From: Halothermothrix sp.
GTDB lineage: Bacteria > Bacillota > Halanaerobiia > DY22613
Reading direction: 5' to 3'
Length of the DNA stretch: 64,000 nucleotides
Assembly (NCBI GenBank): GCA_016841825.1
Contig: JAENYK010000001.1
Span: forward strand, 496,001-560,000
Part shown: piece after piece, positions 15,669 to 23,658 of the stretch
Layout of the letters: every line of letters begins with the position of its first letter
Position numbering within the stretch: the first letter of the stretch is position 1
The notes under the pieces: model-generated
Databases searched by the model: none
Told to the model about the DNA's origin: nothing
What the model saw: the letters and a program-made list of their open reading frames with translations, nothing else
Translations under genes and position numbers: made by a program

Positions 15669-16729
15669 GCGCCTACCGCCAATCCGATAGCCGTATTGAT
15701 AACTTGTTCAAATGTCATGCCAACAGCTTTGAGCATATTCATATAGCGGCTGTTGCCAGTGAAGCCGGGGATTGTATTCACTTCGTTGAAAACGATCTCC
15801 CCGTCCGGTGTAAGGAACATATCCACCCTCGCAAAACCCGTACAGCCCAGCGCCTTATAAATGATTTTGGCCGTTTCCTTGATTTCCTCGGATTTTTGCT
15901 CTGGTATACTCGCCGGAGCATGGATACGCGCCGTGGCGCGGAAGTATTTTTCATCATAATCGAAGAAGCTATTTTCAGGCGCGTCAGCCCAAAGCTCGAT
16001 TTTATCGACCGCCCCAACTATAAGTTCGTCGTTGCCCAATACGGAGCAGCCGACTTCAAAGCCGGGGATACTTTCCTCAACTATAACCTCCTCATCATAT
16101 TCAAGGGCGAGTTTCACGGCTGCTGGCAAGTCACTTTCGCTCAAAATTTTAGTAATTCCGTAAGATGAGCCGCCGTTTACGGGCTTCACAAACAACGGGT
16201 ATCCGATGTTTTTAGCCATTAACGATGATGAATTAATATCCGTTTCGTATTTCAAGGTGAAAGAACGTGGCACACGAATACCAGCTAAACTTGCTATTTT
16301 GTGAGCTTTGTCTTTATTCATACCGAGAGCGGAAGCAAGCATTTTACAGCCAACGACGGGGATACCGGCAAGTTCTAACAGAGCCTGAACCGTACCGTCT
16401 TCACCGTATTTTCCATGCAATATAGGCAGAGCAGCGTCAATCATGATTGTGTGAGTTCTGTCCCAACCTAATACCGATACACCGTGAGTTACGCGATCAG
16501 GAGAAATAATTGCCTTAACGCAATCAATGGGATTATTCCACGTATTATTTTTAATCTTTTCGTATGAGCCTGAAAAATAAAACCACTCGCCAAGCCTGGT
16601 TATGCCAATCAATACTGGCTCGTATTTTTTATGATCCATATGTGTGATCACGGCATACGCGGATTGTAATGAAATCTCGTGCTCGGAAGAGTAGCCTCCG
16701 AACAGTACAGCGATTTTAAGTTTATTCAT
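15665..16729 (-). CDS. vanG: VanG-type D-Ala:D-Ser (D-Ala:D-X) ligase
   Basis: This 354-residue ATP-grasp enzyme follows VanG closely by eye: KIAVLFGGYSSEHEISLQSA at the start, PILHGKYGEDGTVQALLELA, GIPVVGCKMLASALGMNKDK, PLFVKPVNGGSSYGITK, the omega-loop FFDYDEKYFRATARIHAPA, and VFNEVNTIPGFTGNSRYMNM. The EKY omega-loop and overall similarity point to D-Ala-D-Ser rather than D-Ala-D-Lac. It would make vancomycin-resistant peptidoglycan precursor termini. GAGGAG before the ATG at 16729 decides the start. It overlaps vanW by 8 nt and vanXY by 4 nt. Confidence 0.88.
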   Translation of the reverse strand: MNKLKIAVLFGGYSSEHEISLQSAYAVITHMDHKKYEPVLIGITRLGEWFYFSGSYEKIKNNTWNNPIDCVKAIISPDRVTHGVSVLGWDRTHTIMIDAALPILHGKYGEDGTVQALLELAGIPVVGCKMLASALGMNKDKAHKIASLAGIRVPRSFTLKYETDINSSSLMAKNIGYPLFVKPVNGGSSYGITKILSESDLPAAVKLALEYDEEVIVEESIPGFEVGCSVLGNDELIVGAVDKIELWADAPENSFFDYDEKYFRATARIHAPASIPEQKSEEIKETAKIIYKALGCTGFARVDMFLTPDGEIVFNEVNTIPGFTGNSRYMNMLKAVGMTFEQVINTAIGLAVGA

Positions 16730-17561
16730 AGCATTTTTCTCCTCTCTCAACTATTGGTGTATTGTCGGGAAGCTGATAACCAATCTCACAAAGATTTTTA
16801 TATAACAGTCTTTCAGACAAGATCGCCTGTGTACTGGCGGCCATTTCCCGGCGGTAAATCGAAATTTCCTCATATATCCTGCCGTTCTCGCGGGAATACG
16901 ATAAGTCTTTACCTTCGATTTCATAGACAAAAGGTGAATCTTTGTCCGTGAATAAACTTCCGATAATATGCGTGTCGTCAAAAGCAATACCAATTTGAAA
17001 CGTAATATCCGTTTCATTCTTAACTTTAAGGTCAAGCCAACCCTCGCTGATCGTAGCGTCCACGCCCTCCGGCTCCTCATCCCGCATAGTGGGAAAATCT
17101 TTTACTTTATGCGTATGCCTTTCCACAACGGCAAGCGGCGAGTGTAAAAACCCCCAAAACAGCAGATTGCTCATCTGGCAAAGACCGCCACCGTCTGAAA
17201 TACAAAGCTTTCCGTTTTTTAGAACTAACCCGTCTTTATAGGGCGTATGTTTATCAGCGTTCCGTACTGTTTGCCAGAACGAAAAAGTTTCCCCAGGCTT
17301 TATCAAAAGGCCGTTCAGTGTCTTAGCAGCAAGTTTCAAGTTAAAAACTTTGTTTTCCTGATATCTCATATCAAAGCCTGTATTTTCATTTAGAAGCTTC
17401 GATTTGGTTTCAGATATACAAAAAGGTAAAAGCTCTGGAGCCTTTGTTTTCGCATAACGGTTCCGGTCAAAGTACATCTTGGCATAGAAGATTATTTTTC
17501 TTTGTGTCCTACGGATCGGCAGTAAGAATGGAAACAGCTGAGTAATTTGTTTTCTTTTCAT
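16722..17561 (-). CDS. vanW: VanW-like protein
   Basis: This 279-residue protein carries the VanW domain: NLKLAAKTLNGLLIKPGETF, SFWQTVRNADKHTPYKDGL, CISDGGGLCQMSNLLFWG and ERHTHKVKDFPT. VanW accompanies vanB and vanG clusters; its biochemical role is unknown. No clear signal peptide is visible. GGAGG lies before the ATG, and the gene is the first structural gene after a VanR-type repeat array, so it heads the inducible operon vanW-vanG-vanXY. Its last codons overlap the ligase start. Confidence 0.85.
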   Translation of the reverse strand: MKRKQITQLFPFLLPIRRTQRKIIFYAKMYFDRNRYAKTKAPELLPFCISETKSKLLNENTGFDMRYQENKVFNLKLAAKTLNGLLIKPGETFSFWQTVRNADKHTPYKDGLVLKNGKLCISDGGGLCQMSNLLFWGFLHSPLAVVERHTHKVKDFPTMRDEEPEGVDATISEGWLDLKVKNETDITFQIGIAFDDTHIIGSLFTDKDSPFVYEIEGKDLSYSRENGRIYEEISIYRREMAASTQAILSERLLYKNLCEIGYQLPDNTPIVERGEKCYE

Positions 17562-17649
17562 GTCCGTACCTCCTTTCGGGAATGTAAAAACCTGTCCGAT
17601 TCGACAATTTCATCTTATCGAAATCAGGCAGGCGATGTTGGAATTTTAA

Positions 17650-17697
17650 CTTATCAAAATCTTAATAAATTCTTATGAAGAACTTATTATTTTCTTA
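17650..17697 (-). promoter_or_regulatory. Five phased CTTA repeats (VanR-type sites) before vanW
   Basis: CTTA (TAAG on the coding strand) begins at 17650, 17661, 17672, 17683 and 17694, an exact 11-bp period, one helical turn. Such direct repeats are how OmpR-family activators such as VanR bind. The array lies about 90 bp upstream of the vanW start and overlaps the 3' end of a 15-codon ORF. Confidence 0.75.
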
Positions 17698-17734
17698 TGC
17701 TGCTTGACTTTTTCTTTTTTACTCTTCGTGCCAT
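17687..17734 (-). CDS. 15-residue basic peptide ORF between vanS and vanW
   Basis: ATG at 17734 opens MARRVKKKKSSSIRK and stops within the VanR-type repeats. AAGGAGCT lies 10 nt before the ATG, but that ribosome binding site forms the last arm of a 16-bp hairpin (17743-17789), so translation would be restricted. It may be a regulatory leader or a small basic peptide. I recognise no homologue. Confidence 0.4.
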   Translation of the reverse strand: MARRVKKKKSSSIRK

Positions 17735-17742
17735 AATAAATC

Positions 17743-17789
17743 AGCTCCTTATTCTGTGATGATATTATTTAAACACAGAAGAAGGAGCT
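17743..17789 (-). terminator. 16-bp hairpin after vanS, masking a ribosome binding site
   Basis: On the minus strand AGCTCCTTCTTCTGTG and CACAGAATAAGGAGCT pair with one mismatch around a 15-nt loop. It lies about 40 bp after the vanS stop. It lacks a T-run, so it may act less as a terminator than by sequestering the AAGGAG of the 15-codon ORF. Confidence 0.55.
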
Positions 17790-17804
17790 ATGTTGGAATT
17801 CCAT

Positions 17805-17830
17805 CTTATGAACTTCTTAAGATTTTCTTA
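17805..17830 (-). promoter_or_regulatory. Three phased CTTA repeats at the vanS 3' end
   Basis: CTTA begins at 17805, 17816 and 17827, an exact 11-bp period, overlapping the vanS stop codon. It matches the arrays before vanW and vanR and probably marks an additional VanR-controlled promoter driving the 17687-17734 region. Confidence 0.68.
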
Positions 17831-18973
17831 TAACGGAAGCTTTACTGTAAATGTAGTATTATCTGGGTTGCTTTCCACAGAGATTGTTCCATCGTGAGCC
17901 GTGACAATTTCTTGGGCGATTGCCAAACCTAACCCTGCTCCACCGGTGTTTGTGGAACGTGTAGAATCTAATCGGTAAAATTTTTCAAAAATAGTTTCAA
18001 GCTTTACCTGTGGGATTGGATTTCCCTGATTAGTAAAAGTTATAACAATATTTTTGTCCTGCTGTTTAGCAGAAATGCCAATGACGCTGTTTTCATAGCT
18101 ATAGGCTATCGCATTTTTCAGAATGTTATTGAACACACGGGCCAGTTTGTCCGCATCTCCCCATAGAATGAGGCCGTCAGGCACATTGACAGACACCTGC
18201 TTTTCCTGTGGGGTCAGCATTGGATAGAATTCATCTGCCATCTGCTGGAGCATGAACAGTAAATTGATTTTTTCCTTATTTAAAACAATAGTTTGAAGAT
18301 TAAATCTTGTGATCTCAAAAAACTCATTTATAAGCTGCTCTAATCGATAAGCTTTTTCCAAGGTAATACCGACATATTTTGCTTTCTGTTCAGGAGGCAT
18401 ATCAGGAGCTTCATCCAGAAGACTTAAGTATCCTATAACAGAGGTCAGAGGTGTCTTTATATCATGAGCCAGGTAAACTACCAAATCATTTTTGCGCTGC
18501 TCGGCATCAAGTGCAGCTTTCTTTTGTTTTTCCAAGTTGTTTTTTATCTGATTAAGCTTATTTTCCATAAAATCCAATTCCAGTGATAATGTAATTTCAT
18601 CATCGGATTCCTCAGCAAGTTTATCCATTCCAGCACTTACTTCATCGAAATATTTAGTAAACCAGGAAACTGAAAATTTAAGCAAAATAACTAAGCATAT
18701 GAGAACCACAATAAGTGTAATAGCTTCTATATGATTAAAAAATAAAAGATGAGAAATCGTTACAGCATCTCTGTCACGCATATGAAACGTATTCTTTAAA
18801 AATTGTACAATACTATCTCCAACACTGAAGTTTTCTTGAATGAAAAAACGCAGGAAGTAAACAGTTGCAGCTGTGGCAAAAATAATAAGGAGCATTTGAA
18901 AAAATACTTTCCTTTTTAATTTTGTATAATCATTCCTTCTTTTATCTCTCTTACTTTTCAATTTTATAGCCAA
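17828..18973 (-). CDS. vanS: VanS-like sensor histidine kinase
   Basis: This 381-residue kinase has two membrane helices (FQMLLIIFATAATVYFLRFF and AITLIVVLICLVILLKFSV), a short extracellular loop, a HAMP-like linker, HisKA with VVYLAHDIKTPLTSVIGYLS (phospho-His) and HATPase with NILKNAIAYS and GGAGLGLAIAQE. It senses glycopeptides or wall damage in Van systems. The frame opens with TTG codons within vanR, so the exact start (18973 or 18961) is uncertain; overlap with vanR implies coupling. Confidence 0.87.
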   Translation of the reverse strand: MAIKLKSKRDKRRNDYTKLKRKVFFQMLLIIFATAATVYFLRFFIQENFSVGDSIVQFLKNTFHMRDRDAVTISHLLFFNHIEAITLIVVLICLVILLKFSVSWFTKYFDEVSAGMDKLAEESDDEITLSLELDFMENKLNQIKNNLEKQKKAALDAEQRKNDLVVYLAHDIKTPLTSVIGYLSLLDEAPDMPPEQKAKYVGITLEKAYRLEQLINEFFEITRFNLQTIVLNKEKINLLFMLQQMADEFYPMLTPQEKQVSVNVPDGLILWGDADKLARVFNNILKNAIAYSYENSVIGISAKQQDKNIVITFTNQGNPIPQVKLETIFEKFYRLDSTRSTNTGGAGLGLAIAQEIVTAHDGTISVESNPDNTTFTVKLPL

Positions 18974-19649
18974 CCCCCCATACCGTTTTGATATATTTAG
19001 GGTGCTCTGCGCTGTCGTGCATTTTTTCCCTTAAATGCCTGATATGAACCATTACCGTATTATTGCTGTTAGTAAAATATTTGTCCCCCCATACCTCTTG
19101 GAACAACTCTTCCGAACTGACCACCCGTCCGCGATTGGAGCAAAGGACCCAAAGAATTGAAAACTCTGTAGGAGTGAGAGATAGCTTTTTTTCATTCAGC
19201 GTACATTCATGGGTATCCATATCCAATACCAAGCCGGAAAAGGTAATCAAGTGTTCTTCCTGTTTTGGCTCCGCAGAATTATATTTGGTAAATCTCCGGA
19301 GCTGCGCCTTTACACGGGCAACAAGTTCCAAAGGGCGAAACGGCTTGGTGATATAGTCATCAGCACCTAAAGTCAGCCCGGTAATCTTATCGATTTCTTC
19401 TTCTTTGGCTGTCAACATGATAACCGGAAATTTATGCTTTTCCCGGATTTGCTGACAGATTGAAAAACCGTCTACATCAGGGAGCATGACATCCAATATT
19501 GCTAAATCTATATTTTGGTTTTCAACACACTGTAAAGCATCCCGCCCATTATAGAACTTGAACACATCATAATTTTCGTTTTTCAAATATACTTCAATCA
19601 AGTCCGCAATGGACTGCTCATCATCTACCACTAAAATATTTGCTGTCAT
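18951..19649 (-). CDS. vanR: VanR-like OmpR-family response regulator
   Basis: This 232-residue regulator has a receiver with VVDDEQS, phospho-Asp in LAILDVMLPDVDG, VIMLTAKEEE and YITKPFRP, then a winged helix (LTPTEFSILWVLCSNRGRVV, NTVMVHIRHLREKM). With vanS it should activate its own promoter and the vanW operon through the 11-bp-phased repeats. It is followed immediately by vanS. Confidence 0.9.
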   Translation of the reverse strand: MTANILVVDDEQSIADLIEVYLKNENYDVFKFYNGRDALQCVENQNIDLAILDVMLPDVDGFSICQQIREKHKFPVIMLTAKEEEIDKITGLTLGADDYITKPFRPLELVARVKAQLRRFTKYNSAEPKQEEHLITFSGLVLDMDTHECTLNEKKLSLTPTEFSILWVLCSNRGRVVSSEELFQEVWGDKYFTNSNNTVMVHIRHLREKMHDSAEHPKYIKTVWGVGYKIEK

Positions 19650-19685
19650 AGTCTCTCAACCCCTTCTTTCACAAAAACCCATAAT

Positions 19686-19750
19686 ATTATATCAAGGAAT
19701 CGAAAACGGTTTTGTGGGTTTAATCTTATCAAATCCTTAAGATTATCTTA
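19686..19750 (-). promoter_or_regulatory. vanR promoter with three phased VanR-type repeats
   Basis: A perfect -10 TATAAT lies at 19686-19691 with only a weak -35 (ACAAAC at 17 bp). Just upstream, CTTA begins at 19725, 19736 and 19747, an exact 11-bp period. A strong -10 with a poor -35 and phased upstream repeats is the pattern of an activator-dependent, autoregulated promoter. Confidence 0.72.
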
Positions 19751-19779
19751 AGGCAATATGCTGTTTTTCCTGTTTTCTT

Positions 19780-19941
19780 TCAGTCTACATCGGCAGGCTT
19801 TGGAGCATCCTTTGGTATCGCCCATGAACGGTCAAAACGCGCAACACCATCTATCCTGTTTTCTTCGCAAAGTTTTTGTATGCTACGTTCTGAAATGCCC
19901 CATTTGATTGCAGCATCCCGAACAGAAATATAGTCTAACAT
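19780..19941 (-). CDS. 53-residue excisionase-type helix-turn-helix protein
   Basis: GGAGG precedes an ATG that opens MLDYISVRDAAIKWGISERS and ends DRSWAIPKDAPKPADVD. The VRDAAIKWGISERSIQKLCEE segment followed by RFDRSWAIPKDA is characteristic of small HTH_17 DNA-binding proteins common on clostridial mobile elements. It lies directly upstream of the vanR promoter in the same direction, the place vanU (a different regulator) holds in VanG operons. It may control the van cluster or an element that carried it. Confidence 0.75.
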   Translation of the reverse strand: MLDYISVRDAAIKWGISERSIQKLCEENRIDGVARFDRSWAIPKDAPKPADVD

Positions 19942-20315
19942 TTTGCCAACCTCCATGACAGGTTAGCTTTATTATATACACATATCTGTATAATATCAAG
20001 AAAAAGCATGAAATAATTAGCTATGAAAAACTATATAGTGTATTATGTTGCATCGTTTAGATAATAGAAGGCCGCCAACACATGCTTGCATCCTTCTATT
20101 TATGCCCAAAGTCAGAAAGAAACATATTGCGTTTGATCGGCCTCTGTGAAACCGACTTACGGTGATTCTTCCAGTCCTCCTCAAGCAGCTTGCAGGGGTG
20201 ATGTTTATCGCCACCCCTGTTTCTAAATCTATATTATCGGTCACAAACATACCTGTTTAAAGAGAATAAAGGTTTCAAGTGCTTTCATCAACCCTGCCAT
20301 TGCTGCACCGCTTTT
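19942..20315. other. Gene-poor stretch
   Basis: No supported gene. Some minus-strand codons (KLLEEDWKNHRKSVSQRPIK) look coding-like, but the frame is broken on both sides. This is probably remnant sequence. Confidence 0.35.
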
Positions 20316-20528
20316 TTAGATTTGTCGGCATGTATTGTATTCCATCATCAGATCGTCGTCAACGTCCTTTCGCATCGTTCCCCTGCTTTTCCCGTTCTGG
20401 ATAAGCTTCTTGGTATAAATATTCCCCACGAAGATTGACTTTTCATTGTTACGGTTTTGTATTCGCTGTGAAATGTCAGTATCCAGCGCACCATAAAAGA
20501 AAGAGTCGGTAACTGTGAACAATCTCAC
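20316..20528 (-). pseudogene. Possible TetR-type regulator C-terminal remnant
   Basis: The 70-codon open frame (RLFTVTDSFFYGALDTDISQ, ending DVDDDLMMEYNTCRQI) has the style of a TetR ligand-binding domain. There is no HTH, no ribosome binding site, and the frame is lost before a plausible C-terminus. It abuts the KTR gene. The family call is tentative. Confidence 0.35.
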
Positions 20529-20530
20529 GG

Positions 20531-20719
20531 TTATCGGCTCTGCATCCTCGCGTCTGGCTCTTTGATAACTGACATATTCAGTTGTTTTACATTAATTATC
20601 GTTTCCTGTTTACACTTGGGACAAAATAGCGGGAAGTTTTCAAGCACCGTATCATCACGTATCTTGACCCGTGTTTTGTTGCCACAGACCGGGCATAATA
20701 TCCACTCGCATTTACACAC
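20531..20719 (-). CDS. Cysteine-rich KTR domain protein
   Basis: This 62-residue zinc-ribbon-like protein has WILCPVCGNKTRVKIRDDT and FPLFCPKCKQETIINVKQLN: two CPxC knuckles and the KTR motif. It starts with GTG behind AAAGGG. Such proteins are frequent next to regulators and ABC cassettes on mobile elements; function unknown. A second, mutated copy lies at 28975-29163. Confidence 0.85.
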   Translation of the reverse strand: MCKCEWILCPVCGNKTRVKIRDDTVLENFPLFCPKCKQETIINVKQLNMSVIKEPDARMQSR

Positions 20720-20766
20720 TTTATCATCCCTTTACTTGATGTTTTTGTTGATCTCTATCGTAAACA

Positions 20767-21537
20767 TTAAACTGCTTTCCGTTTGTATGCGCGCATCGCA
20801 AATAGATATGCGACGATCAGTATCCCTAAGCACCACATGAGCGCAATCCAAATATCATTTCCGACAGGTTGCCCCGACAGGAGCGCGCGTATAGCTTCCA
20901 CTATTGAAGTCACCGGCTGGTTTTCGGCAAAAATACGAACGACTGACGGCATTGATTCGGTGGGTACAAACGCCGAACTAATAAATGGAAGAAAGATCAG
21001 CGGATAGGAAAAGGCAACTGCACCATCCACCGATTTTGCGGACAGTCCGGCAATTGCCGCAATCCATGTCAAAGCCAGTGTAAACAGCGTGAGTATACCG
21101 ACCACAGCAAGCCATGGCAATACTCCTGCTGACGAACGGAAGCCCATTATGATTGCTACGAAAATGATCAAGACAACCGAAATCGCATTGGATACCAGTG
21201 AGGTCAGCACATGTCCCCACAGCGCAGCCGAACGCGCAATCGGCATAGAATGGAATCGTTCAAAGATGCCACACTGCAAATCCATAAACAAGCGATAAGC
21301 CGTATAGGATATGCCGCTTGCTATCGCAATCAGCAGGATACCAGGTAACAGATAATTCACATAGTTATCCATGCCGGTTTGAATCGCACCGCCCAACACA
21401 TAGACGAACAATAGCATCATCGCAATGGGAGTGATAGCAACTGTGATGATGGTGTCCACGCTGCGGAAAATATGACGCATGGAACGTCCAACCATAACGC
21501 CCATATCGTTGAAAAAGTATTTCTTTACGGTTCCCAT
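20767..21537 (-). CDS. ABC-2 family permease (DrrB-like)
   Basis: This 256-residue membrane protein has six predicted helices and the ABC-2 pattern: ITPIAMMLLFVYVLGGAIQT, YLLPGILLIAIASG, RFHSMPIARSAALWGHVLTS and FPFxSSAFVP-like LPFISSAFVPTESMP. It exports drugs or lipids with the ATPase whose stop immediately precedes its ATG. It is the last gene of the PadR-DUF1048-DUF1048-ATPase-permease operon. Confidence 0.88.
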   Translation of the reverse strand: MGTVKKYFFNDMGVMVGRSMRHIFRSVDTIITVAITPIAMMLLFVYVLGGAIQTGMDNYVNYLLPGILLIAIASGISYTAYRLFMDLQCGIFERFHSMPIARSAALWGHVLTSLVSNAISVVLIIFVAIIMGFRSSAGVLPWLAVVGILTLFTLALTWIAAIAGLSAKSVDGAVAFSYPLIFLPFISSAFVPTESMPSVVRIFAENQPVTSIVEAIRALLSGQPVGNDIWIALMWCLGILIVAYLFAMRAYKRKAV

Positions 21538-22296
21538 TTATTCATCCTCCTTCTTGCCGATGATTGCGAGGAATATCTCCTCCAGCGTCGGTTGTTTTTC
21601 CACATACTCCACCTTTGCGGGCGGGAACAACTTTTTCAGTTCCTCAAGGGTGCTGTTCGCAATAATTTTCCCTTCATGCAGAATGGCGATTCGATCCGCA
21701 AGCTGCTCGGCTTCCTCCAAATATTGTGTGGTCAGGAACACCGTTGTACCGCCTCCAGCAAGCTCTTTGACAGTTTTCCATACCTCGATGCGTCCTTCGG
21801 GATCAAGCCCAGTGGTTGGCTCGTCGAGAAAGATAAGCTGCGGTTCTCCCACAAGGCTCATGGCAATGTCGAGTCTGCGGCGCATACCGCCCGAATAGCT
21901 AAAAACCCTGCGGTCGGCGGCCTCAGTCAAGCTAAAGCGTTTGAGTAAATCGTCAGCCACTTGACGCGGATTGGTAAGGTGCCGCAGCCTGGCGATCATG
22001 ATGAGATTTTCCCGCCCTGTCAAAATCTCGTCCACGGCGGCGAATTGCCCTGTCAGGCTGATGGACTGGCGCACATAGTCGGGCTTTGTCGCAACGTCGA
22101 AGCCATTTACGGCGGCGGTTCCGCCGTCCTGTTTCAGCAGCGTGGTGAGGATTCTGACAATCGTTGTCTTGCCCGCACCGTTGGAGCCGAGCAGGGCGAA
22201 AATACTGCCTTTTTCCACCTCAAAATCTATACCCTTTAGAACATGAAGTTTCTTGTAGGACTTTTGCAACCCGTTTACTTGAATTGCTTTTTCCAT
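21538..22296 (-). CDS. ABC transporter ATP-binding protein (DrrA-like)
   Basis: This 252-residue ATPase has Walker A GSNGAGKTT, signature YSGGMRRRLDIA, Walker B LIFLDEPTTGLDP and the H-loop region FLTTQYLEEA. The C-terminal VEYVEKQPTLEEIFLAI is typical of daunorubicin-type exporters. The gene is directly followed by its permease gene. Confidence 0.9.
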   Translation of the reverse strand: MEKAIQVNGLQKSYKKLHVLKGIDFEVEKGSIFALLGSNGAGKTTIVRILTTLLKQDGGTAAVNGFDVATKPDYVRQSISLTGQFAAVDEILTGRENLIMIARLRHLTNPRQVADDLLKRFSLTEAADRRVFSYSGGMRRRLDIAMSLVGEPQLIFLDEPTTGLDPEGRIEVWKTVKELAGGGTTVFLTTQYLEEAEQLADRIAILHEGKIIANSTLEELKKLFPPAKVEYVEKQPTLEEIFLAIIGKKEDE

Positions 22297-22311
22297 CCCA
22301 ATACCCCCCTT

Positions 22312-22662
22312 TTACTTTGTTTTATCCGTAACCTTTTTTATGGCCTTGTTAACTTTTCGGTTAACAGATTCTTGATAGATATCAGCGTAAGTTTTTGAAT
22401 CTTTGATTAGATCGTCGCAGAAAGCCGCTACGTCACTGCCCGTCACTTCGAGCACGCCTTTCCCCAGGGCCGCACCTTCTTCAAAAAGATCGATAATCCC
22501 CGAGAGTAAACCCGTCCCTTCGGTTAGCTCAACAGGGCTGACCTTAAAGAGATATTTCTGAATCTCTTTATAAACAATCTGATAATCTTGCGGTAGCGCT
22601 TTGACACGCGCCACGTGCGCTCGCCACTCTTTTTTACCTTCGATGATATCTCGTATTCTCAT
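22312..22662 (-). CDS. DUF1048 family protein
   Basis: This 116-residue protein matches the small helical DUF1048 family: KKEWRAHVARVKALPQDYQI near the start and GKGVLEVTGSDVAAFCDDLI. These proteins are regularly found in pairs between a PadR repressor and a DrrAB-type exporter. The function is not established; they may be accessory regulators. It lies 10 bp after the second DUF1048 gene. Confidence 0.85.
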   Translation of the reverse strand: MRIRDIIEGKKEWRAHVARVKALPQDYQIVYKEIQKYLFKVSPVELTEGTGLLSGIIDLFEEGAALGKGVLEVTGSDVAAFCDDLIKDSKTYADIYQESVNRKVNKAIKKVTDKTK

Positions 22663-22671
22663 TTTATCCTC

Positions 22672-23019
22672 CTATTTACCTAATTTTTTAGCGATATTAT
22701 TGTTGAGTTGCTCGCGCCACTTGTCGCGAAAAGACTTTGCCCCTTCTTCACCGGCCAGTGCTGAACAGAAGCCTTTGATATCGTCACCTAAAACCTCTTG
22801 AACACTCTGACCGTCCGCCGCCGTTTCTTCGAGCAGGCCAAGCACACCGTCAAGAATTGGCATCAGGTTGCGACCGGAGAAATCTGAGTGTGCCCAAAGA
22901 TTGGCATTAATTTTTTCCCATGCCGCTTGATAATCAGCAGGCAGCTTTCTGGCTCGCGATTCAAAAGTTTTTAAATCTTTAGTCATGTCGCTACCTGTGA
23001 TCTTTTCCCAAAAATTCAT
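22672..23019 (-). CDS. DUF1048 family protein
   Basis: This 115-residue paralogue of the next gene has LKTFESRARKLPADYQAAWE and GQSVQEVLGDDIKGFCSAL. Its ATG overlaps the end of the padR gene by 4 nt, so it is translationally coupled to the repressor. Confidence 0.85.
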   Translation of the reverse strand: MNFWEKITGSDMTKDLKTFESRARKLPADYQAAWEKINANLWAHSDFSGRNLMPILDGVLGLLEETAADGQSVQEVLGDDIKGFCSALAGEEGAKSFRDKWREQLNNNIAKKLGK

Positions 23020-23351
23020 TGTATTCCCTCCTTTAACTCGTTAATTTTTGATGATACAAATTCCCATTTTTGCCAGAAATTTTGTAGTTTCTTACGCCCC
23101 GCGTCGTTGAGCACGAAAAACTTTCGCGGCGGCCCCATGTCGGAAGGTTTTTTCGTAATTTCCACCAGCTTGTTTTTCTCAAGCCGCACCAAAATAGTAT
23201 AAACTGTCCCATCCACAACATCCGAAAATCCGAGGGCGTTCAACCGCCGCGTGATTTCGTAGCCGTAGGTTTCTCCACGGCTAATAATTTCAAGTACACA
23301 GCCCTCAAGCACGCCTTTGAGCATTTCAGTTAGGTTTTCCAGCACAATCAC
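23016..23351 (-). CDS. PadR-family transcriptional repressor
   Basis: This 111-residue winged-helix regulator has GVLEGCVLEIISRGETYGYE, TRRLNALGF, VVDGTVYTILVRLEKNKLVE and GPPRKFFVLNDAGRKKLQNF. It should repress its own operon (DUF1048 pair and DrrAB-type exporter) until a drug binds. A TACTATATAGTA palindrome lies about 45 bp upstream. Confidence 0.9.
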   Translation of the reverse strand: MIVLENLTEMLKGVLEGCVLEIISRGETYGYEITRRLNALGFSDVVDGTVYTILVRLEKNKLVEITKKPSDMGPPRKFFVLNDAGRKKLQNFWQKWEFVSSKINELKEGIQ

Positions 23352-23395
23352 CCCTTCACTATTCTGTATGACTAATATTCAGTATTACTTACTAC

Positions 23396-23407
23396 TACTA
23401 TATAGTA
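23396..23407. promoter_or_regulatory. Palindromic operator upstream of padR
   Basis: TACTATATAGTA is a perfect 12-bp palindrome in the padR promoter region, of the kind bound by PadR-s2 regulators (ATAT core). Autoregulation is inferred. Confidence 0.5.
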
Positions 23408-23658
23408 ACACATAATAGTTGGTTTGTCAATAGAAGTTGTTCCAATATCACATCAGCCGTATGCTATCCCATAGAAAAGAACCCTATTGCGAACCAGGAC
23501 AAAGAGTCTTATGTTGGATATGATTACGCTTGATTACGGGAAAACAGCCAAAAAAGAAAAGGGGCTGATTTCTCAACACCTTAATCTAATCTCCATTATG
23601 CTCATGAAACGAAGCTGCGTCTGCCACATGCTTCAATTTTTCATAAGATTTTTATTTC

